This document shows, piece after piece, positions 44,098-51,074 of a DNA stretch of 64,000 nt. Source of the DNA: VXRJ01 sp964636705 (GTDB lineage: Bacteria > Acidobacteriota > Vicinamibacteria > Vicinamibacterales > UBA8438); contig CAZWUJ010000005.1 in assembly GCA_964636705.1 (NCBI GenBank), forward strand, positions 62,001 through 126,000. Direction: 5' to 3'. The translations under genes were made by a program, and so were the position numbers. Every line of letters begins with the position of its first letter. The stretch's first letter is position 1. The notes beneath the pieces were generated by a model that was not told where the DNA came from, ran no database searches, and was given only the letters and a program-made list of their open reading frames with translations.

Positions 44098-46227
44098 TCA
44101 GCGCGGTACCGCGATCGACCCGTAGCGCCGGAAGCGCTCCAGCAGGTCGAGATAACGCTGGTCGGCCTCCGCCACACGCGGCGCCAGGCGCGAGCGCTGT
44201 TCGCGCCACCGCTCAACCAGCGTCGTGGCGGTTTCCCAGGTCTCCAGGTCCTGCTGCGGATCGATGGGCGTGGAGAGAAGCGCCTCGAGTTGCGCGCGGT
44301 GATACTCGATCAACTCCGGCACCGCATCACGCTTCCACGTAGGCTCCTCGCCGATCACGACGTAGATTGGCGCACTATGCGCCACCGTCATGTCGCGGGG
44401 ATCCTGCCGCTCGCCCCAGGCGCGAACCGCGATCCACATACTGCCCTCCGCCGCCACCTCGTAACTCAGCGTGACCGCGTCGGTTCCGTCGGCTGTTGCC
44501 GTCGCCGCGACATCGCCGTGGATGATCAGTTCGAGGCGATCGAGGCGATCGAATTCCGGGTTGAGCCGGGCCGAAGCCTCTATTTCGAGCGTCGACCCGC
44601 GCGTGACGTATAGCTCGGTACCCATTTCCTCCCCATTGACGGAGAGTTCCAGGAAGGGACCGTTGGTGACGTAGGCCCGGCCGGCGCGGAACTCGTTGAA
44701 CCACGCGTCCGCGGAGAAGGGGCCGTCCAGCCTGACGTAGGTGCGCTCGACGCCGGGCAGGGTCGGCCCGAAGTACGGAAAGTCGGCGCCGGCGACTGGC
44801 AGCACCCGGTAGCCGAGGTTCAGGAACGAGTACCAGATCTCCGTATTCAGTCGTCCTCCCTGCAGCACCTCGATGAAGTCGATCAGGCCGAACGGCACGT
44901 CCAGGGCCAGCCCGCGTCGTCCGTTGAACAGCTCGCCGAGGTGGGCGTACCCGGTAATTCCGCCCTGCGCGCGCGTGTTCTCGAAGATCTCGTGGTACTC
45001 GAAGAACGAGTCCGGCTCGTGAACGGGGCGCTGGATGTTCCAGTGCATCGTATGGCCCCGCTGCCCGGTCCGGGGATCCTCCTGCCCTGGCACCAGCACG
45101 CGGCCGTCGCGCTCGTAGCGGCCGGCCCGGCCCCATGCGGGTTGCTTGAAGTGCGTGCCGGTGACGTTGCCCATCTCCAGCAGGTTGGCGACGTAGAGAT
45201 CCTCGCCGGCAATCTGGCCCCAGACGGCATCGTCGGCCGGCTCGTCGCGCATCAGGTGGACATGGGAGTCGCCCGAGTACCAACCGGCGGCGCGCAGGTC
45301 GGCGTAGCGCTGGAGGGGGACTGTCACCGTCGTCGTTTCGTCGGCTCGAATCTCGACCGTGCCGCGGTGCGACTGGTATTCCGGCCCGCGCGTGACCACG
45401 AGCTCGTAGGTTCCCACCGGCAGGCGGCTCTCGTAGTTCCCGTCGACATAGAAGATGAGCCGGTTGTCCGAGGGCCAGAACGTGCGCGCGTTCACGCGCA
45501 GCAGACGGATGTCGTCGGTGAACCGGTGGATGCTCAGCGCCCGTTCGGAAGGCAGGGGCGCGCGCCCCGTGGAGTCGTACAGGCCAACCCGCGCCGGGAC
45601 CTCCGGTCCGCCGTCGCCGTCGCGCACGTCGAGCACGAGGCGGCCGAAACTGGTTGGCGGCTGGGTGGTTCCGCTGCGCTCGATGGCCACGTCGCACAGG
45701 GCGATACCGTCCCTTGCGCCTATCGCAATGTCGGTGCCTCGGACGCCGCGCCCGGAAAACCGTGCGCGGTCGAGGGTCAGGGTGGTGCTCGCGAACGCGC
45801 CGTCCGGCTCGGGGACGAGTTCCTCGGTCACGCCGATGCCCTCGCCGCCGTTCTGATCCCATCCGACCACGAACGGCGCCGTCAGCCCGGTGGCGTAGGT
45901 CAGGGTGAACGTGACCGGTTCATCGATGTCGAAGGCGTAGTCGTCGTCGACGTCGAGGGCGAAGGCCGCGCCGATGAGGCACGACCGCCCTTCAATCTCC
46001 CGCACCTCCAGCATGCGCCGGGTTCCCGGTGTGCCCAGCTCGGTTCGGCTCACCGCGAGCACGCGCGGAATGCGATCCCGCTGCCACGGCGCCACCTCGA
46101 CGTAGCGGGCCTCGCTGCCGTGGCCCGCGACGGTCGCGTCATGGACGGTTAACCAGACGACCCCGAGCGTCAGCAGCGGCAGCAACCCGAGTGCGCTCCT
46201 TCGGAAGTGATCGAGCATCATCCCCAT
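44098..46227 (-). CDS. CehA/McbA-type metallohydrolase, secreted or membrane-anchored (paralogue A)
   Basis: The product (709 residues from ATG 46227) starts with a hydrophobic segment (LGLLPLLTLGVVWLTVHDATVAG) that is a signal peptide or anchor. A beta-rich N-terminal half of about 300 residues follows, then a PHP-like hydrolase domain with the metal-binding D-x-H-x-H (D320, H322, H324 in YSGDSHVHL). Later GYAHLGELFNGRRGLALDVPFG and LPVAGADFPYF carry more conserved metal-site positions. CehA and McbA hydrolyse carbamates such as carbaryl, but the family is broad and the substrate here is unknown. It is the second of two tandem paralogues on this strand. Confidence 0.82.
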   Translation of the reverse strand: MGMMLDHFRRSALGLLPLLTLGVVWLTVHDATVAGHGSEARYVEVAPWQRDRIPRVLAVSRTELGTPGTRRMLEVREIEGRSCLIGAAFALDVDDDYAFDIDEPVTFTLTYATGLTAPFVVGWDQNGGEGIGVTEELVPEPDGAFASTTLTLDRARFSGRGVRGTDIAIGARDGIALCDVAIERSGTTQPPTSFGRLVLDVRDGDGGPEVPARVGLYDSTGRAPLPSERALSIHRFTDDIRLLRVNARTFWPSDNRLIFYVDGNYESRLPVGTYELVVTRGPEYQSHRGTVEIRADETTTVTVPLQRYADLRAAGWYSGDSHVHLMRDEPADDAVWGQIAGEDLYVANLLEMGNVTGTHFKQPAWGRAGRYERDGRVLVPGQEDPRTGQRGHTMHWNIQRPVHEPDSFFEYHEIFENTRAQGGITGYAHLGELFNGRRGLALDVPFGLIDFIEVLQGGRLNTEIWYSFLNLGYRVLPVAGADFPYFGPTLPGVERTYVRLDGPFSADAWFNEFRAGRAYVTNGPFLELSVNGEEMGTELYVTRGSTLEIEASARLNPEFDRLDRLELIIHGDVAATATADGTDAVTLSYEVAAEGSMWIAVRAWGERQDPRDMTVAHSAPIYVVIGEEPTWKRDAVPELIEYHRAQLEALLSTPIDPQQDLETWETATTLVERWREQRSRLAPRVAEADQRYLDLLERFRRYGSIAVPR

Positions 46228-46298
46228 TCTCCCCCCCGGTCGCGGCGGTTGCCGCGCGCCGGAGCAGTCCGGTTGTCCACGATGAAGGTCCTGCCTAC

Positions 46299-48392
46299 TC
46301 AGGGCTGTGTGTTCTCGACCTCCGCCAGCAGCGCCCGGTAGCGCGCATCCGCCTCCTCGATGCGGGGTTCGAGCAGGCGGCGCTGCGCCGGCCACATTTC
46401 AGAGAGCAGGCTGCGCGTCTCCCAGGGCTCGAGGTCGCGATTCGGATCCACCGTCTCGGTCAGCAGTTCCTGAAGCCGGGCGCGTTGGAGCGCGACCAGT
46501 TCGGGGACGCGATCGTCCTGGTAGAACGGACGGCCCTCCACGATCACGTAGATCGGGGCAGTGTGGGCCACCGTCATGTTGCGTTCTTCCTGCCGTTCGC
46601 CGAACGCCCGAACCGCCATCCACAGGCTCCGGTCGGCCGTCACCGTGGTCCGGAGGCTGACTCGGTCCTGGCCGTTCGCCGTCTCGGTCGCCACGACCTC
46701 GCCGTGCACGACCAGTTCCAGGCGGTCCAACCGGTCGAGATCCGGGTTGAGCGACGCCTCGGCGACCACTTCCACCGAAGCCCCCGGTTCGACGTGCAGC
46801 TCGTCGCCCAGCATCCCTCCGTTGGCGGTCACCTCGAGGAGCGGACCGTTCGTGACGTACAGCCGGCCCGCCCGGAACGCCTCGAACCAGGCGTCGACGC
46901 TGAACGGGCCGTCGATCTTCGCGTAGCTGCGCACGACGCCCGGCAGATCCATGTAGGGGAAATCCGAACCGGCCGCCGGCAGCAGCTTGTAGCCGAGGTT
47001 GAGGAAACCGTACCAGAGGTCCGTCGGCAGCTGGCCCTGCTGCAGAATCTCGATGAAGTCGACGATCCCGAAGGGGATGTCGAGGGCGATGCCGCGGCGT
47101 CCGTTGAACAGTTCCGCCTGGTGCGCGTAGCCGGACACGCCTCCCTGGCTGCGCGATTGCTCGAAGACCTGGTGGTAGAGGAAGTAGCTCTCGGGGCCGA
47201 GATGGAGCGGCTCCTGCAGGTTGTGGTGAATCGTATGGCCGCGGTGGACGGTTCGGGGGTCCTCCTGGCCCGAGACGAGGACGTGGCCGTCCTGCTCGAA
47301 GTGGCCCGCCGCGCCCCACGCCGGCTGTCCGAAGTGCGTCCCGGCTATGTTGCCCATCTGCAGGAGGTTGGCGACGTGCACGTTCTCCGCCGCCACCTGC
47401 GCCCAGGTGTTCTCGTCGCGGACCGTGTCGCGCTGGATGTGAATGTGGGCATCGCCGGAGTACCAGCCGCGCGCCGGTTGGTCGGCATAACGGTCCAGGG
47501 CCACCGGAACGCTGCTCGTCTCGCCGGGCAGTATCTCGACCTCCGCGTGATGGACGCGGTACTCGATGCCACGGGTCACGACAAGCTCGTAGGTTCCGGC
47601 CGGCACCCGAGCTTCGTAGCCGCCGTTCACGTAGAACACCTGCCGGTGCGGCGACGGCCAGAACGTGCGGGGGGTAATCCAGAGTCTCCGGACTTCGTCG
47701 GTGTAACGGTGCACGAGGATCGCGTCATCCGACGGGAGGGGCATCCGGCCGGTGGAGTCGTAGAGACCCACGCGGGCGGGAACGGGACTTCCGGACGCCG
47801 CGTCCGTGACCTCCAGACGGATCTGGCCGAATTCCCGCGGCGCCTCGGTCGTGCCGCTCCGGGCAATCTCGATGTCGCATATGGCGAGACCCTCGCGGCT
47901 GCCGGCGGCGATATCGACTCCGCGGGTTCCCTGGCCCGCCATTCGGGCGCGGTCAAGAGTCAACGTGACGTTCTGCACGGCTTCTCCAGCTTCCGGCTGA
48001 ACCTCGATCGCGCCCCGGCTGTTGCCGCCGTTCTGATCCCAGACGACGGTGAAGGGTGTTGTGAGGTCCGGCGCGTAGCTCAGGGTCAGCGTGACCGGTT
48101 CGTCGATGTCGTAGGCGTAGGCGTCGTCGACATCAAAGCCGATCAGCCCTCCGACCACGCATTGCTGGTCGCCGATGGTCCGCGTCTCGACATCACTGCG
48201 ATAGGCGCCGGGCCCCAGTTCCGAATAACTGAGTCCGTAGGTATGCGTGATGCGCGGCCGGACCCAGTCGACCTCAACGACGTAGCGGGCCTCGCTCCCG
48301 TGGGCCTGCACGCCGGGGCTCGACGTCGTCAGCCACACCACCGCGGACCCGAGGATGCACAGGAACAGGAAACAACGAAACGCAGGCTTCAT
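46299..48392 (-). CDS. CehA/McbA-type metallohydrolase, secreted or membrane-anchored (paralogue B)
   Basis: This 697-residue paralogue aligns by eye over its whole length with the gene downstream on the same strand. Both share HGSEARYVEV-type mature starts, D-I-D-E-P-V-T-x-T-L-(T/S)-Y, VPARVGLYDSTGR and YVTNGP. The metal-binding D-x-H-x-H is at D314, H316 and H318 (YSGDAHIHI). The N-terminus is a signal peptide (CFLFLCILGSAVVWLTTSSPGVQA). A GGGAGGCGGAG ribosome-binding site precedes the ATG at 48392. The pair probably arose by tandem duplication, then diverged in many positions. The gap between them is 71 bases. Confidence 0.82.
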   Translation of the reverse strand: MKPAFRCFLFLCILGSAVVWLTTSSPGVQAHGSEARYVVEVDWVRPRITHTYGLSYSELGPGAYRSDVETRTIGDQQCVVGGLIGFDVDDAYAYDIDEPVTLTLSYAPDLTTPFTVVWDQNGGNSRGAIEVQPEAGEAVQNVTLTLDRARMAGQGTRGVDIAAGSREGLAICDIEIARSGTTEAPREFGQIRLEVTDAASGSPVPARVGLYDSTGRMPLPSDDAILVHRYTDEVRRLWITPRTFWPSPHRQVFYVNGGYEARVPAGTYELVVTRGIEYRVHHAEVEILPGETSSVPVALDRYADQPARGWYSGDAHIHIQRDTVRDENTWAQVAAENVHVANLLQMGNIAGTHFGQPAWGAAGHFEQDGHVLVSGQEDPRTVHRGHTIHHNLQEPLHLGPESYFLYHQVFEQSRSQGGVSGYAHQAELFNGRRGIALDIPFGIVDFIEILQQGQLPTDLWYGFLNLGYKLLPAAGSDFPYMDLPGVVRSYAKIDGPFSVDAWFEAFRAGRLYVTNGPLLEVTANGGMLGDELHVEPGASVEVVAEASLNPDLDRLDRLELVVHGEVVATETANGQDRVSLRTTVTADRSLWMAVRAFGERQEERNMTVAHTAPIYVIVEGRPFYQDDRVPELVALQRARLQELLTETVDPNRDLEPWETRSLLSEMWPAQRRLLEPRIEEADARYRALLAEVENTQP

Positions 48393-48446
48393 CTCCGCCT
48401 CCCTTCCGGTCGTGTCGCCGGTAGTTGGTCTCCGAAGCGCGCCGTT

Positions 48447-48478
48447 GCGTGTGGTTCGCCGGACGGCGAACCACACGC
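48447..48478. other. Perfect 14-bp inverted repeat in a divergent promoter region
   Basis: GCGTGTGGTTCGCC (48447-48460) pairs perfectly with GGCGAACCACACGC (48465-48478) around a GGAC loop. It is 55 bases upstream of metallohydrolase B and 150 bases upstream of the divergent DMFase-like gene. There is no T-run on either side. It may be an operator or an mRNA structure. The rest of the gap (48479-48627) holds the second-family repeat and the ribosome-binding site. Confidence 0.6.
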
Positions 48479-48522
48479 GTGCATTCTTGCAGAATCACAC
48501 GTCCTGATCTAGCCCGACTGAT

Positions 48523-48551
48523 CCCGCCCGACCATCGTTGCCTGCGGCTCC
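48523..48551. repeat. Second repeat family, copy 2
   Basis: CCCGCCCGACCATCGTTG and the following CCTGCGGCTCC match the copies at 42475 and 53988. This copy lacks the complementary arm that forms a hairpin in copy 1. Confidence 0.5.
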
Positions 48552-48627
48552 ACGTGCTATCATCCGGCGACGGACACCGCCGCCTAGGCCCACCCGCCGA
48601 CGGCGGCAGGCAGGAAAAGGAGGCGTC

Positions 48628-50988
48628 ATGGCCGCCACTTCGCTGCGCGCGTTCGTTGTCGTCGTCACGGCGCTGGTTCTTGCCATCCTGGCCACCGCCC
48701 CCACCGCTCAGACTCCCCGGCTAGGCTCCGCCGATATTCCGCAGTTGCTGCGTGATCGGGGCATCGTCGGCTACACGGACCGCCTGAGCGTCCAGCCGGG
48801 CGAGACCATCCGGTTCATGGTGAGCAGCGTGGATCCGCGGTATGAAGCCGAGATCGTGCGCCTGATTCACGGCGACGCCAACCCGGCCGGACCCGGCATC
48901 AGGGAAACGGTGATCGACACGCCGGTGACCGGCGAGTACGACGGGCGGTGGCAGGAGCTGCCGTTCGGTTCGTACGTGCAGGTGCCGGACGATCCGGCGC
49001 TCCAGTTGACGGGCAGCTTCACGGTGACGGCGTGGATTGCGCCGACGACGCCGGGGGTGTCGTTCGGGGAGCCATCGGCGACCGGAGTGATCACCAAGTG
49101 GTCGGACGACGTGGCGGGCGGCTACGGGGTGTTCATCGACGAGGACGGGCGTCTGGCGCTTCGGCTCGGCGGCGAGGGCGGGGCGAGCGAGACGGTGCGG
49201 GCGGACGTTCCGTTGCGGGCGTGGCGTTCGGCGATTCCGGGGGCGGCGCGTCCGCGTCCGCACGGGGTGCCGACGGTCTGGTACTTCGTGGCGGCGAGCT
49301 ACGACGCGGAAAGCGGCCGGGTGGTGTTCGTGCAACGTCCCCAGACGCTGTTTCCCGGCGACCCGACGGGGAGCACGGTGGAGCGGACGACGTCGGTGCG
49401 GGGGCTGGCGACGAACGACCTCCCGCTGCTGATGGCGGCGCACTGGAGCGGCAGCGGCGAGGCGCGGGAGGCGTCGGGCCACTACAACGGCAAGATCGAC
49501 AACCCGCGGATCTACGACCGTGCGCTGGGGGCGGCGGACATCGACGCCATCGAGCAGGGTGGGGGCCCCGGCGATGCGCTGGCGGACTGGGACTTTGCGG
49601 CGGACATCGAGACGCAGGCGGTGAGCGACCGCTCGTCGCGGGGACTGCACGGCGAGGCGGTCAACGCGCCCACCCGCGCGGTGACGGGCCACACGTGGGA
49701 CGCGACGGAGATGGACTACAAGCAGGCGCGCGACCAGTACGGCGCGATCTACTTCCACGACGACGACCTCGTGGACGCGGGCTGGGACGTCGGGTTCGAG
49801 CTGCAGGTTCCGGACGACCTGGCGAGCGGCATCTACGCGGCGCGCCTGCGGGCGTCGGACTACGAGGACTACGTGCCGTTCTATGTCCGGCCGCGCCGCG
49901 GCACGGCCACGGCGGACATCGCGTTCCTCGTGCCCACGTTCAGCTATCTGGCCTACGGCAGCATGGCGGACGGCCTGAGCCCCCTGAGCCTCTATTCCAC
50001 CCACAATGACGGGAGCGGCATCACCTACTCGTCGGTGCTCCGGCCGATCACCAACATGCGGCCGAAGATCACCACCCGCAACCCGTGGCAGTTCATGGCG
50101 GACACGCACATCGTCGACTGGTTCGACGCCAGGGGCTTCGACGTCGACATCATCACCGACCACGACCTGCACCTGGAGGGCGCGGAGGTGCTCGAGCCGT
50201 ACAACGTCATCCTGACCGGGACGCATCCCGAGTACACGTCGACGGAAATGCTCGACGGCCTGCAGGACTACCTGACCGGGGGCGGGCGCCTGATGTACAT
50301 GGGCGGCAACGGGTTCTACTGGATCACGAGCCTCGATCCCACGGGGCGCTACGTCGAAGTCCGTCGCGGACACGGCACCGAGGCCTGGCAGGGCGCGGCG
50401 GGCGAGCACTACCACGCCACGACGGGGGAGTTCGGCGGCCTCTGGCGGTTCCGGGGCCGGGCGCCGCAGAAGCTGGTGGGCGTCGGATTTACGGCGCAGG
50501 GCTTCGACCGCAACTCGCCGTTCCGGCGGATGCCGGGCAGCAACGATCCACGCGCCGCGTTCATCTTCGAGGGTCTCGACCCCGAGGCCCTGATCGGCGA
50601 GCATCCGTCGCTGGTTCTGGAGGTAGGCGCCGCCGGGTCAGAGCTCGACCGGGTCGACTATGCGCTGGGCTCGCCCGCCCACACGCTGGTCCTGGCCCGC
50701 TCGTTCGGTCACTCGGACGCGTACCAGCATGTCGTCGAGGAGGTCAACACGTCGGACTCGCGCCAGGGGGGCACCGAGAATGTCCTCGTCTACGCGGACA
50801 TGACGTACCTGGAATACCCGAACGGCGGCGCCGCGTTCTCGACCAGCTCGATCGCCTGGAGCGGGAGCCTCTCCTACAACGACTACGACAACGACGTGTC
50901 GCGGATCACGGAGAACGTACTGCGGCGGTTTGCTTCCGACGAACCGATTCCCTGGCCGCAGGCCGTGGACTCGGATCCGAGTCCCTGA
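48628..50988 (+). CDS. Secreted protein with LamG domain and DMFase-large-subunit-like C-terminus
   Basis: A signal peptide (residues 1-27, TAPTAQ) is followed by a small beta domain, then a LamG/concanavalin-like domain at about residues 110-305 (FTVTAWIAPT, YNGKIDNPRIYDRAL). From about residue 355 comes a domain like the C-terminal part of the N,N-dimethylformamidase large subunit (FLVPTFSYLAYG, DIITDHDLHLEG, LTGTHPEYTSTEMLDGLQDYL, GGRLMYMGGNGFYW). In that enzyme a mononuclear iron is held by two tyrosines and a glutamate; the Tyr in SYLAYG and Glu in HPEYTS are likely equivalents. The usual small subunit is absent and the export signal is unusual. AAAGGAGG precedes ATG 48628. Length is 786. 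Confidence 0.8.
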   Translation: MAATSLRAFVVVVTALVLAILATAPTAQTPRLGSADIPQLLRDRGIVGYTDRLSVQPGETIRFMVSSVDPRYEAEIVRLIHGDANPAGPGIRETVIDTPVTGEYDGRWQELPFGSYVQVPDDPALQLTGSFTVTAWIAPTTPGVSFGEPSATGVITKWSDDVAGGYGVFIDEDGRLALRLGGEGGASETVRADVPLRAWRSAIPGAARPRPHGVPTVWYFVAASYDAESGRVVFVQRPQTLFPGDPTGSTVERTTSVRGLATNDLPLLMAAHWSGSGEAREASGHYNGKIDNPRIYDRALGAADIDAIEQGGGPGDALADWDFAADIETQAVSDRSSRGLHGEAVNAPTRAVTGHTWDATEMDYKQARDQYGAIYFHDDDLVDAGWDVGFELQVPDDLASGIYAARLRASDYEDYVPFYVRPRRGTATADIAFLVPTFSYLAYGSMADGLSPLSLYSTHNDGSGITYSSVLRPITNMRPKITTRNPWQFMADTHIVDWFDARGFDVDIITDHDLHLEGAEVLEPYNVILTGTHPEYTSTEMLDGLQDYLTGGGRLMYMGGNGFYWITSLDPTGRYVEVRRGHGTEAWQGAAGEHYHATTGEFGGLWRFRGRAPQKLVGVGFTAQGFDRNSPFRRMPGSNDPRAAFIFEGLDPEALIGEHPSLVLEVGAAGSELDRVDYALGSPAHTLVLARSFGHSDAYQHVVEEVNTSDSRQGGTENVLVYADMTYLEYPNGGAAFSTSSIAWSGSLSYNDYDNDVSRITENVLRRFASDEPIPWPQAVDSDPSP

Positions 50989-51074
50989 CTACTTGAAATA
51001 GAAATCGGTCGGAGCATCGTAGGCACATCGGGTTCGCATCGTCGGCGTTCGGGTTCTTTCACAAGGAGGCACGC

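Noticed and set aside
46029..48512. 827-codon open frame opposite metallohydrolase B
   Set aside because: Antisense shadow of a gene with a metal-binding motif and signal peptide; no recognisable domain in the shadow.
48721..50604. 627-codon open frame opposite the DMFase-like gene
   Set aside because: Antisense to a gene with signal peptide, LamG and DMFase-like domains and a strong ribosome-binding site.
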